A stretch of DNA of 64,000 nucleotides from Nocardia sp. CDC159 (GCF_023740735.1 NZ_JAMRXH010000001.1:496001-560000), one strand, 5' to 3'; positions 32,762 to 40,682 are shown, counted from the first letter of the stretch. Program-made: numbers and translations. Notes: generated by a model from the letters alone, not told the origin.

Positions 32762-33589
32762 ATGCCCACGCCGATCGACCAGCTGTTGCAAACTCTCACG
32801 CGCGTGGTGAACACCCTGTTGGACGCGGAGGTCCCCTTCGCGGTGGCGGGCGGCTGGGCGGTCTTCGCACGCGGCGGACCCGCCTCGGAACACGATGTGG
32901 ACGTCTTCGTCAAACCCGTCGACGTCGACCGGGCGCGACAGGCGCTGTCGGCGGCGGGGCTGCGGCTGGTGGATCCGGCCGAGGACTGGCTCACCAAGGC
33001 CTACGACGGTGACACGCTGGTGGACATCATCTTTCGGCCCAACTACCGCACCGTCAGCGACGAAATGCTCGCGCGCGCCACGTGGATGCGGATCGGGCCG
33101 ACCGCGGCGCCCGTGGTCAGCTGCACCGATCTGATGGTGGACAAGCTCATGGTGCTCGACCCGCACCGGCTGGACTTCACCAAACTGCTGCATATCGCGC
33201 GCGGGCTGCGTGAACAGGTGGACTGGCCCCGGGTGCGCGAGGAGACCTGCATGTCCCCGTACGCCCGCGCCTTTCTGAGCCTGCTCGACGATCTGGGCAT
33301 CACCGACAAGGGAGGCACCGTGATGGACGATCCGGGCGGCGACGTGCTGCCGCAGTATCTGGTGGCGAATCTGCGCCGCGCCTTCGCCGAGGATCCGCGC
33401 ACCGCGGAACTCGGTGTGCACGTGACGATTCGGGGTGATGTGGTGGTGCTCGACGGCGAGGTGAGCACCGAGCAGCGCCGCCGGCAGCTCGAGGACGTCG
33501 TGCGCGAACACGCCCCGAAACTGCGGGTGCACAACGATGTTCGCGTCTCCAATGCGACCGCACCCACCGATCATGAACACCTCGGCTGA
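32762..33589 (+). CDS. Nucleotidyltransferase-BON domain fusion
   Basis: A 275-residue protein. Residues 1-185 have VPFAVAGGWAVFARGGPASEHDVDVFVKP, a minimal nucleotidyltransferase motif with the DxD pair, and a later helical part (CTDLMVDKLMVLDPHRLDFTKLLHIARGL). Residues about 195-265 are a BON domain (LRRAFAEDPRTAELGVHVTIRGDVVVLDGEVSTEQRRRQLEDVVREHAPKLRVHNDVRV), normally a phospholipid- or partner-binding module. I know of no defined role for this pairing. It overlaps the phosphoesterase gene by 17 bases. Confidence 0.8.
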   Translation: MPTPIDQLLQTLTRVVNTLLDAEVPFAVAGGWAVFARGGPASEHDVDVFVKPVDVDRARQALSAAGLRLVDPAEDWLTKAYDGDTLVDIIFRPNYRTVSDEMLARATWMRIGPTAAPVVSCTDLMVDKLMVLDPHRLDFTKLLHIARGLREQVDWPRVREETCMSPYARAFLSLLDDLGITDKGGTVMDDPGGDVLPQYLVANLRRAFAEDPRTAELGVHVTIRGDVVVLDGEVSTEQRRRQLEDVVREHAPKLRVHNDVRVSNATAPTDHEHLG

Positions 33590-34475
33590 CGGCGCGGGCC
33601 CGTGCGTGCGGGTCGCCGCGGTGGGTGATGTGCATCTGGGCCAGGATTCGGCGGGGACCCTGCGGCCCGCGCTGGCGGAGCTGCCCGACTGCGCCGACGT
33701 GCTGCTGCTGGCCGGCGATCTCACCCGGCACGGCACGGTGGACGAGGCACGCGTGGTGGCAACCGAATTCGCGGAGCTGGGCGTGCCGGTGATCGCGGTG
33801 CTGGGCAATCACGATCATCACAGCGATGCCCAGGACGAGATCGCCGCACTGCTGAGCGACCACGGCATCACGGTGCTCGAGGGCGAGGCGACCACCGTCA
33901 CCGCGGGCGGGCACACCCTCGGGGTGGCGGGCACCAAGGGGTTCGGCGGTGGCTTCGCGGGCAAGTGCGCGAGCGCGTTCGGTGAGCGCATCATGCGCGA
34001 ATTCGCCTCGCACACCGTGGATCTCGCCGATGGCCTGCGCACGTCGCTGGCCGGGCTGGATGTCGACGTGCGGGTGGCGCTCACCCATTACTCCCCCGTC
34101 AGCGACACCCTGCACGGCGAGCCGCGCGAGATCTATCCGTTCCTGGGCTCCTATCTGCTGGGCGAGGCGATCGACTGCTGCGGTGTGCAATTGGCGGTGC
34201 ACGGGCACGCGCACGCGGGCACCGAGCGGGGCACCACACCCGGCGGCATCCGGGTGCGCAATGTCGCCCAACCGGTCATCCGGGCGGCGTTCGCGGTGTA
34301 CGAATTGGCCGTCCCGGCGAAAAGCGTGCCGGGAGAAGGAGAGACGGACGGCGTGCCGGGAGAAGGAGAGACGGACGGCGCGCCGGGAGAAGGAGGCGGT
34401 CGCGGCTTGGGAGAAGGGAGCGGTCGCGGGCCGGGAGCAGAGAGCGAGCCCATGGAGCACGCCGGTCACGGGTGA
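33573..34475 (+). CDS. Metallophosphoesterase with repetitive C-terminal tail
   Basis: A 300-residue calcineurin-like phosphoesterase. GDVHLGQ, LLLAGDLTRHG, AVLGNHDHH, LTHYSPV and VHGHAHAGT are its metal-binding blocks in order. Residues from about 252 are a glycine/glutamate-rich tail with two and a half copies of VPGEGETDG, then GGRGLGEGS-like steps, from 27- and 24-bp DNA repeats. The substrate is unknown. It is the second gene of the SigF-controlled NT-BON operon. Confidence 0.83.
   Translation: MNTSADGAGPCVRVAAVGDVHLGQDSAGTLRPALAELPDCADVLLLAGDLTRHGTVDEARVVATEFAELGVPVIAVLGNHDHHSDAQDEIAALLSDHGITVLEGEATTVTAGGHTLGVAGTKGFGGGFAGKCASAFGERIMREFASHTVDLADGLRTSLAGLDVDVRVALTHYSPVSDTLHGEPREIYPFLGSYLLGEAIDCCGVQLAVHGHAHAGTERGTTPGGIRVRNVAQPVIRAAFAVYELAVPAKSVPGEGETDGVPGEGETDGAPGEGGGRGLGEGSGRGPGAESEPMEHAGHG
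34327..34440 (+). repeat. 27-bp and 24-bp tandem repeats in the phosphoesterase tail
   Basis: Copies begin at 34327, 34354 and 34381 with a 27-bp period (third partial), encoding VPGEGETDG. A second, 24-bp pair (GGTCGCGG...GGGAG) follows. Each unit contains a purine stretch like a ribosome site. Confidence 0.75.
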
Positions 34476-34500
34476 GTTTCACCCCAGGCGCACCGGGCAC
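34476..34500 (+). promoter_or_regulatory. SigF-type promoter of the GT-GT9-UsfY operon
   Basis: GTTT (34476-34479), 15 bp, GGGCAC (34495-34500), then nine bases to ATG 34510. It begins directly after the stop of the phosphoesterase. Confidence 0.6.
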
Positions 34501-34509
34501 TCGCGCAAC

Positions 34510-35529
34510 ATGAGCGTTCCCCCAACCGATCCGCAGTCCCGCACGCTCAATGTCCTGCTGTGGCATGTGCACGGCTCCTGGACCACCTCGTTCGTGCAGG
34601 GCAGGCACAACTATCTGCTGCCGACCGATCCGGCGCTCGGCGAGTGGGCGCGCGGCCGCTGCGGTCGGCCGTGGCCGGATCGCGTGGTGGAGGTCGCGCC
34701 CGCCGCGCTGCGCGACGCCGAGATCGATGTGGTGCTGCTGCAGCGCCCGCGCGAACTCGAGCTGGTCCGCGAATGGCTGGGCCGCGTCCCGGGCAGCGAG
34801 CTGCCCGCGCTGTACGTCGAGCACAACACCCCGCGCGAGCATGCGGCCACCACCCGGCATCCGCTGGCCGACCACACCGATATCCCGCTGGTGCACGTCA
34901 CCAACTTCAATCGCCTGATGTGGGACAACGGCCGCTGCCCGACCCGGGTGATTCCGCACGGCGTCATCGATCCGGGCTACCTCTACACCGGCGAGATGCC
35001 GCGCGCGGCAACGACGATCAACGAACCGGTCCGCCGCTGGCGCGTCACCGGCACCGATCTGCTGGCGGACCTGTCCGACGCCGCCCCGATCGACGTCTAC
35101 GGCATCGGCACCGACACTTTGCACACCGTACTGAACCGCACCCCCGACCGCATCAGCGGCTGCGGCGATCTCACCCAGGCCACCCTGCACCGCGAACTCG
35201 GCCGCCACCGCGTCTTCCTGCACACCCCGCGCTGGACCTCGCTGGGCATGTCGGTCATCGAGGCCATGTACCTGGGCATGCCCGTCGTGGCGGTCGGCAC
35301 CACCGAGGCCTCGGCCTCGGTGCCCGCCGAGGCCGGGGTGGTCTCCACCGATCCCGATATCCTCGCCGAGGCCGTCCGCCAGTTCATCGCCGAACCGGTG
35401 TTCGCCGAACTCACCGGCAAATCCGCCCGGCACTGGGCCCAGGCCAATTTCGGCATCGCCCCCTTCGTCCGCCGCTGGGACCGCCTGCTCACCGAACAGG
35501 CCGCCACCGCCCGCCGGGCCACGGTATGA
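34510..35529 (+). CDS. GT-B glycosyltransferase (GT4-like)
   Basis: A 339-residue protein. LNVLLWHVHGSWTTSFVQGRHNYLLP opens the N-terminal domain and YVEHNTPREHAATTRHPLAD follows; the C-terminal domain has RVIPHGVIDPGYLY, ISGCGDLTQATLHRELGRHRVFLHTPRWTSLGMSVIEAMYLGMPVVAVGTTEA, where the E-x-E region binds the nucleotide sugar. Close relatives use ADP-, GDP- or UDP-sugars. It overlaps the GT9 gene by 4 bases (ATGA), so the two probably act in sequence. Confidence 0.8.
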   Translation: MSVPPTDPQSRTLNVLLWHVHGSWTTSFVQGRHNYLLPTDPALGEWARGRCGRPWPDRVVEVAPAALRDAEIDVVLLQRPRELELVREWLGRVPGSELPALYVEHNTPREHAATTRHPLADHTDIPLVHVTNFNRLMWDNGRCPTRVIPHGVIDPGYLYTGEMPRAATTINEPVRRWRVTGTDLLADLSDAAPIDVYGIGTDTLHTVLNRTPDRISGCGDLTQATLHRELGRHRVFLHTPRWTSLGMSVIEAMYLGMPVVAVGTTEASASVPAEAGVVSTDPDILAEAVRQFIAEPVFAELTGKSARHWAQANFGIAPFVRRWDRLLTEQAATARRATV

Positions 35530-36611
35530 CCGACCGCCCGTCCCCCACCGCGCCCGCGCCGTCCGGTCGCGGGCATGTCCTGGTGGCCCGGCTCGACAGT
35601 GCGGGCGACGTGTTGCTGACCGGACCCGCCGTGCGCGCCGTTGCGGCCCGCGCGGACACCGTGACGTTCCTGGCCGGACCGCGCGGGCGCGCCGCCGCGG
35701 AGTTGCTGCCGGGCGTGGACCGGGTCGTCGAATTCCATGCCGCCTGGGTGGATTTCGTGCCGCCGCGCTCGATCCAGGACAGCGTGCGCGGGTTGCTGGA
35801 GTCGCTGCGCGACAAGCTGCCCGACGAGGCGATCGTGTTCACCTCGTTCCATCAGTCGCCGCTGCCGCTGGCGTTGCTGCTGCGACTGGCCGGGGTGGCG
35901 CGGATCAGCGCGATCAGTGTGGACTATCCGGGTTCGCTGCTGGACGTGCGGCACGGGGTCGACGACGACATCCCGGAAACCGAACGGGCGCTGTCACTTT
36001 CGTCCGCCGCCGGATATCCACCGGTTGGGCGCCGGCTGGCGGTGCGTGCGGACCTGCTGCCCGAGGTCGATGAACTCACCGGCGGCACCGGGTATCTGGT
36101 CGTCCATCCCGGCGCGGCCGTCCCGGCCCGGTGCATGTCGCCGCGGCGCAGCCGCGCCCTGGTCGCGGCGCTGGCCGCGGCCGGGCACCGGGTGGTGGTG
36201 ACCGGCGGGCCCGACGAACGCGAACTGACCGCCGCCGTGGCGGATTCGCACGCGCTCGACCTGGGCGGGCGCACCGATACCGCCACCCTGGCCGCGGTGC
36301 TGCGCGACGCGTCGGTCGTCGTCGCGCCCAACACCGGCCCGGCCCATCTGGCCGCGGCGGTCGGCACCCCGGTGGTCTCGCTGTTCGCACCGGTCGTGCC
36401 CGCGTGCCGCTGGGCGCCCTACGGCGTGCCGATGATCCTGCTCGGCGACCAGCACGCCGCCTGCGCGGGCACCCGCGCCCGCACCTGCCCGATCCCGGGG
36501 CACCCATGCTTGGACGGCATCACCGACGACGCGGTCGTCCAGGCGGTTTCGCGGCTGATACGCCGCGCTGCCGAACTCCGCGCACGTCCAGATCCGAAGG
36601 AGGGCCGCTGA
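35526..36611 (+). CDS. GT9 glycosyltransferase, heptosyltransferase-like
   Basis: A 361-residue enzyme. HVLVARLDSAGDVLLTGPAVRAVAA is the GT9 opening with aspartate in the catalytic loop; YLVVHPGAAVPARCMSPRRSRALVAALAAAGHRVVVTGGPDERELTAAVA and VVVAPNTGPAHLAAAVGTPVVSLFAPVVPACRWAPYG form the nucleotide-sugar domain. A cysteine pair near the end (CAGTRARTCPIPGHPC) recalls the tail of the GT9 at 15.3 kb. It is the third GT9 of the window and shares a SigF-type promoter with its neighbours. Confidence 0.87.
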   Translation: MTDRPSPTAPAPSGRGHVLVARLDSAGDVLLTGPAVRAVAARADTVTFLAGPRGRAAAELLPGVDRVVEFHAAWVDFVPPRSIQDSVRGLLESLRDKLPDEAIVFTSFHQSPLPLALLLRLAGVARISAISVDYPGSLLDVRHGVDDDIPETERALSLSSAAGYPPVGRRLAVRADLLPEVDELTGGTGYLVVHPGAAVPARCMSPRRSRALVAALAAAGHRVVVTGGPDERELTAAVADSHALDLGGRTDTATLAAVLRDASVVVAPNTGPAHLAAAVGTPVVSLFAPVVPACRWAPYGVPMILLGDQHAACAGTRARTCPIPGHPCLDGITDDAVVQAVSRLIRRAAELRARPDPKEGR

Positions 36612-37030
36612 TGGCCACCCCCAACGAACCGGCCGGTTTTCGCGGCACCGATCCCGGCGCCACCGCGCCGCGCGCCGGGTACGAACCCCACCCACCCGCC
36701 GAGACCCAGCGGATGGCCCCGATGACCCCCGCCTCCTTCCCGGAGCGCTCGGGCGACTACCGCCCGGATGCCGGGCGCACCTTCCGCTCCCGGGCGGGCG
36801 AATCGGTCGCCGACGCCCGCAACTGGCCGGGCCTGTCGCTACTCGCGATCGGTGTGGTCGCCCTGGCCGCCACGCTCGCGGCGGCGGGGTACGGCTTCCC
36901 CGGCTGGACCCTGGTCGGGGCGATCGTGGCGGTCGTCTGCCTGGTCGGTGGCGTCGTTCTGGTTGTCGCCGAGCACCGCCGGGTCAAGTCCCGCACCGAG
37001 GACCGATTACGCGACCCTGGCGGCCACTGA
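36611..37030 (+). CDS. UsfY-like two-helix membrane protein
   Basis: A 139-residue protein. The first 60 residues are polar and proline-rich; FRSRAGESVADARNWPGLSLLAIGVVALAATLAAAGYGF and TLVGAIVAVVCLVGGVVLVVAEHRRVKSR give two membrane helices followed by a basic end. The AGES...WPG motif and the HRRVK ending resemble UsfY, the small protein encoded next to usfX-sigF in M. tuberculosis. The call is from memory of that pattern. Its ATG overlaps the GT9 stop by one base. Confidence 0.55.
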   Translation: MATPNEPAGFRGTDPGATAPRAGYEPHPPAETQRMAPMTPASFPERSGDYRPDAGRTFRSRAGESVADARNWPGLSLLAIGVVALAATLAAAGYGFPGWTLVGAIVAVVCLVGGVVLVVAEHRRVKSRTEDRLRDPGGH

Positions 37031-37690
37031 GCGCCGTCGGCCCGGCCGAACGCTACCCGGACCTACCCCGGCCGCTCGTGGGCGCGTGGCGGTCGCCTAG
37101 GCCATGCCTCGGCGCGTGACCGTCCGGATGTCCTCCCGGGGCCGCCGCGCTCGCTCCACCCAGGAACACCGCACCGCCCGCGGGCTCGAATCGAGCGGTT
37201 GTTGCGGCGGATCCCGATGGTCAGGGTGGCGCTGGCCGGACGGGTGCGCCACCACGGCCCGGGCGGGGCGAGCCAGCGGGTCTCGCGAAGCGGATGGTGG
37301 CCGGTTCCCAGCGGCGGACAGGGCGGACAGATATGCGTCCGGTGGATCGCCGCGGCTCGGCACTCGTCGCGATCTCGGCGAACCGGCAGGCCGGTACTTC
37401 CGATCGTGTTGCGCCGGAACCGGATCGATGCTGGTCACGGCCCGCAGCGGAATATCCGCCCACCGGGGCGGAAGATGCCGCGAATGTGCCGACACGCCGT
37501 GTCGGCCACACCCCAGATACCACGAAGACGAACAGCGCGTAACGGTCCGCAAATATCTGGAACAAGATTCGAAACTCCCCGCGCACCCAGACAACCACGA
37601 CGCCGATCCCGGGAGTGGTCCGCAGGAGTACCACGAAAATCGAATAGCAACCGCTCAGCAGCCCAAATCCACACTGCGACTGCATATTAG
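37031..37690. other. Long region without a credible gene
   Basis: About 660 bp. Open frames exist on both strands but none shows normal codon bias, a ribosome site or a known motif. The minus strand near 37500-37720 could encode a hydrophobic stretch, and G+C falls noticeably after 37500, which may mark a boundary of acquired DNA or a decayed membrane-protein gene. Confidence 0.4.
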
Positions 37691-37695
37691 AAGTT

Positions 37696-37735
37696 GCAGA
37701 TGTACTTGCATCTGCTCCTTGCACCGACCTAGACT
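37696..37735 (+). promoter_or_regulatory. Palindromic promoter, copy 1
   Basis: GCAGATG (37696-37702) and CATCTGC (37709-37715) form an inverted repeat with a 6-bp spacer. TTGCAT (37706-37711) inside it, an 18-bp spacer and TAGACT (37730-37735) make a normal housekeeping promoter, so a bound regulator would cover the -35. The same arrangement recurs at 40637-40682. Confidence 0.65.
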
Positions 37736-37839
37736 CATCCTGTCAAGGCAGTACAGGGGACTACCAGGGAGCCGCAGGGTTGACCCGGGGCCATATTTCG
37801 CCATCGGTTAGCTCTCGGCCTGGCGTCAGGGGCGTTCGC

Positions 37840-38091
37840 ATGAACCAGCCAATGGACCTCGGCCGGCTCGGAATTATGGACAGAAACCGGACCGAGCAGC
37901 ACATTTATTCGCGGGAAACCGCAACACGTTTCGTGATCGACGCGGTCGAGTCCACCGGCGCGGCCACACGCGACGATTTCGATATAGACCGAATCGTCAC
38001 CACCGCACACGCGATGGTGAACGATTGGGATTTTCATTCGATGCAACCGGATGCCTTCTGGCGCATCGCTTCCAGCTGTATCCGGCAGTAA
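37840..38091 (+). CDS. Small hypothetical protein (83 aa)
   Basis: An 83-residue soluble protein. The ATG at 37840 follows AGGGG by eight bases. RETATRFVIDAVESTGAATRDDFDIDRIVTTAHAMVNDWDFHSMQPDAFWRIASSC is its body. I do not recognise the family. It is driven by palindromic promoter copy 1 with a leader of about 100 bases and ends before a strong terminator, so it is a stand-alone gene. Confidence 0.6.
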   Translation: MNQPMDLGRLGIMDRNRTEQHIYSRETATRFVIDAVESTGAATRDDFDIDRIVTTAHAMVNDWDFHSMQPDAFWRIASSCIRQ

Positions 38092-38120
38092 ACCCGGCAG
38101 TACCAGCGGTCACCCACGGT

Positions 38121-38157
38121 TCGAGCGGCCGTCGGCCACAAGCCGACGGCCGCTCGA
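38121..38157. terminator. Terminator between the 83-aa gene and the XRE gene
   Basis: TCGAGCGGCCGTCGGC (38121-38136) and GCCGACGGCCGCTCGA (38142-38157) make a perfect 16-bp stem with a 5-base loop between convergent genes. Confidence 0.8.
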
Positions 38158-38203
38158 GTCGTCTGCGTGGCTCATCGGGCGACGTATTGCGGAGTGGGGC
38201 GAA

Positions 38204-39091
38204 TTACAGCGAGTCCGCGACCTTTTCCATAACCTTCCGCGAGCGATCCGGCGCCTCGGCCTGCACGCTGAGCCGGTCCATGACCTGGCGGTACAGTTCC
38301 AGATCCTGCTGGCGATCCAGATACAGCGCACTGGTCAACTGCTCGATATACACGATATCGGGCAATTCCGGCTCGGCAAATCGAAGCATGGTGAAGGAAC
38401 TGCCCGCCGCCGCATGTCCGCCCGCCGCATAGGGCAGCACCTGAATGGTGACATTCGGCCTGCTCGCCATGTCCAACAGATGCCGAATCTGCGCGCGCAA
38501 CACCTCGCGGCCCCCGATCGGCCGGTGCAGTACGGCCTCGTCGATGACCGCCCACAACGTCGGACCGCCGCGCCGGTCCAGGATTTCCTGGCGCTTTCTG
38601 CGCAGTTCGACCCGCCGCGCCGTCTCGGAGTTCTCATGGCCGAGGGCCACCACGGCGCGGGCGTAGTCGTCGGTCTGCAACAGCCCCGGGACCAATTGCC
38701 CCTCGAAGCTGCGAATCGCCTTGGCGGCGTGTTCGAGACCGAGATAGGTCTCGAACCAGGGTGGCAGCAGATCACTGTAGCGATGCCACCACCCGGGCTG
38801 GTTCGCCTTGCGAACGAGATCCAGGAACATCTCGCGCTGTTCGGGATCGTGGACGCCGTAGAGCGTCAGAAGATCCCGAATGTCGCGTTCCTTGAAGCCG
38901 GTCCGACCCAACTCGAGCCGACTGATCTTCGCGTGCGAGCCGCGGATGTACTCACCCGCGGCCTCACGCGTGATTTTGGCTTCTTCCCGGAGTTTGCGGA
39001 GCTGACCACCGACCGCGATCCGAAGCGCGGTCGGACCGCGATCGGCGACAAGCGATTCCACACGGCCGATCCGGACGGGCTCTGCGATCAT
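38204..39091 (-). CDS. XRE-family regulator with DUF5753
   Basis: A 295-residue protein. Residues about 24-80 are a helix-turn-helix (LRIAVGGQLRKLREEAKITREAAGEYIRGSHAKISRLELGRTGFKERDI). The rest (WHRYSDLLPPWFETYLGLEHAAKAIRSFEGQLVPGLLQTDDYARAVV, MLRFAEPELPDIVYIEQLTSALYLD) is DUF5753. Such proteins pair with DUF397 proteins in actinomycetes, like the WhiJ group of Streptomyces, and affect development and secondary metabolism. ATG 39091 follows GGAG. The DUF397 gene lies 91 bases upstream on the same strand. Confidence 0.88.
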   Translation of the reverse strand: MIAEPVRIGRVESLVADRGPTALRIAVGGQLRKLREEAKITREAAGEYIRGSHAKISRLELGRTGFKERDIRDLLTLYGVHDPEQREMFLDLVRKANQPGWWHRYSDLLPPWFETYLGLEHAAKAIRSFEGQLVPGLLQTDDYARAVVALGHENSETARRVELRRKRQEILDRRGGPTLWAVIDEAVLHRPIGGREVLRAQIRHLLDMASRPNVTIQVLPYAAGGHAAAGSSFTMLRFAEPELPDIVYIEQLTSALYLDRQQDLELYRQVMDRLSVQAEAPDRSRKVMEKVADSL

Positions 39092-39182
39092 GAGGTCAAC
39101 TCCGATGCTCGACGATCACCGGCAGTGCAGGTCGCAACCGCCTCGTCGCGTACCACACCGCGCCGAAAGCCAATGCTACCGC

Positions 39183-39416
39183 TCACACGGCCAGATCGTC
39201 GAACTCCCCACCCTTCGCGCCGCGCAGGAATGCGTCGATCTCCGGACGGGTGTACACGAGGACCGCCCCCTCCGGATCACGCGAATTGCGCATCGCGACC
39301 AGTCCGTTGGGCATATCGGCCAATTCGACACAATTTCCGCTGGGGTTGCTGAACGTGCTCTTGCGCCACGCCAGGCCAGACGGCTGTTCGGAACCCATGG
39401 CTGTCATATCGGTCAT
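39183..39416 (-). CDS. DUF397 protein
   Basis: A 77-residue protein. LAWRKSTFSNPSGNCVELADMPNGLVAMRNSRDPEGAVLVYTRPEIDAFLRGAKGGEFDDL is the DUF397 pattern almost from end to end. DUF397 proteins are small partners of XRE/DUF5753 regulators. ATG 39416 follows AGGAGAC. Its start overlaps the stop of a 27-codon ORF (ATGA). The gene order, DUF397 first and the regulator second, is the less common one. Confidence 0.88.
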   Translation of the reverse strand: MTDMTAMGSEQPSGLAWRKSTFSNPSGNCVELADMPNGLVAMRNSRDPEGAVLVYTRPEIDAFLRGAKGGEFDDLAV

Positions 39417-39496
39417 TGCTGTCTCCTGCTCATGGAGGCCCGGCGCTTGCGGCGGAGGGCCAGTGCTTGCATCTGTTCGCGCAACTGTTCTTGCAT
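39413..39496 (-). CDS. Possible 27-aa ORF coupled to DUF397
   Basis: ATG 39496 opens a 27-codon frame, rich in glutamine, leucine and arginine (QEQLREQMQALALRRKRRA), whose TGA overlaps the DUF397 start. No ribosome site is visible. It contains a 13-base piece (CAGATGCAAGCAC, minus strand) also found in palindromic promoter copy 2. Either a coupled small gene or part of the leader. Confidence 0.3.
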   Translation of the reverse strand: MQEQLREQMQALALRRKRRASMSRRQQ

Positions 39497-39802
39497 TTGA
39501 AACCGACAATGCAAACGATAGCACGCGGGTTGCGGGAGATCGACCCCTTCGGACCACCGGAACCATCTGCGCGACAACGGCTTTAATCTTGATCTGTCAT
39601 GTTCGCGGGTTGCCCTGAGGATTCCGTGAAGACCGGCCGACCAGTCGGTAATTTTTCGATACCAGTACGCATCGAAGACGTCCATCCCCGCTGTCCCGAT
39701 TAGCTGAATCTTGTACTGTCACTGCACATCAGACCCATCCACCCGCGCGCGTCCCGGCGGCACGCCGGGGGCGTGGCCGGGTTCTCGACGAGGAGCCGAC
39801 TC
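39497..39802. other. Intergenic region between DUF397 and methyltransferase genes
   Basis: 306 bp of lower G+C between divergent genes. It must contain both promoters. TATCGT on the minus strand about 20 bases before the 27-aa ORF could be a -10. No convincing gene or strong repeat is seen. Confidence 0.35.
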
Positions 39803-40600
39803 ATGCCAGCAGGGCACAACACCGAGATCCGCACCGACATCCCACATTCCGCTCGGATCTGGAACTATTGGATGGGCGGTAAGGACAATTACGACATCGA
39901 TCGCCAGGTCGGCGACGCCAGCCTGGAGATCGATCCGGATATCGGCGCCATGGCCACCGAGAGCCGCCGATTCCTGATCCGCGCCGTCACCCATCTGGCC
40001 GGTGAGGCCGGTATCCGCCAGTTCCTCGACATCGGAACGGGCCTGCCCACCATGCAGAACACCCACGAGGTCGCGCAGTCGATCGTGCCCGACGCCCGGG
40101 TCGTCTACGTCGACAACGATCCGCTCGTGCTCACCCATGCGCGGGCGCTGCTGACCAGCACCACCGACGAGGGCGTGACCACATATATAGAGGCCGACTT
40201 CAACAACCCCGAGCGGATCCTCGACGAGGCCCGCAACATCCTGAACTTCACCCAGCCGATCGGGGTGATGTTCATGGGCGTGCTCGGCCACGCCCCAACC
40301 TACGAGGATCTGCTGCGGATCGTGCACACGGTCCTGGCCGCCGTGCCCAGCGGCAGCTATCTGGTCTACTGGGACGGCACCACCGACAGCCAGTACTACG
40401 TTCGCATGTGCGAGGAGTACGCGAAATCCGGCGGCGTCCCGTACTACCCACGCACCCAGGATCAGCTGCGCGCCGTCTTCGACGGCCTGGAACTGCTCGA
40501 GCCCGGCTTCGGCCCGATCACGCACTGGCGGCGACCGGAGATCGAGCTGGCCAAGGTGCGCGAGATCGCCGCCTACGGCGGGGTGGCCCGCAAACCCTGA
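39803..40600 (+). CDS. SAM-dependent methyltransferase, DUF574 type
   Basis: A 265-residue protein. IPHSARIWNYWMGGKDNYDIDRQVGD is the signature opening of the actinobacterial DUF574 group; FLDIGTGLPTMQNTHEVAQ is the SAM-binding loop and VVYVDNDPLVLTHA follows it. Their substrates are unknown. ATG 39803 follows AGGAG; GTG 39773 is also open. These genes often lie near XRE/DUF397 pairs in actinomycetes, as here. Confidence 0.88.
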   Translation: MPAGHNTEIRTDIPHSARIWNYWMGGKDNYDIDRQVGDASLEIDPDIGAMATESRRFLIRAVTHLAGEAGIRQFLDIGTGLPTMQNTHEVAQSIVPDARVVYVDNDPLVLTHARALLTSTTDEGVTTYIEADFNNPERILDEARNILNFTQPIGVMFMGVLGHAPTYEDLLRIVHTVLAAVPSGSYLVYWDGTTDSQYYVRMCEEYAKSGGVPYYPRTQDQLRAVFDGLELLEPGFGPITHWRRPEIELAKVREIAAYGGVARKP

Positions 40601-40636
40601 TCGGACCCGCGCACAACCACCGGGACACGCGTTTGT

Positions 40637-40682
40637 GACTGTGCAGATGTGCTTGCATCTGCACAGTCCACCGGCCTAAGCT
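40637..40682 (+). promoter_or_regulatory. Palindromic promoter, copy 2
   Basis: GACTGTGCAGATG (40637-40649) and CATCTGCACAGTC (40656-40668) are a perfect 13-bp inverted repeat with a 6-bp spacer. TTGCAT (40653-40658), 18 bp, TAAGCT (40677-40682) follow exactly as in copy 1; both also share CACCGRCCTA before the -10 end. Confidence 0.7.
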
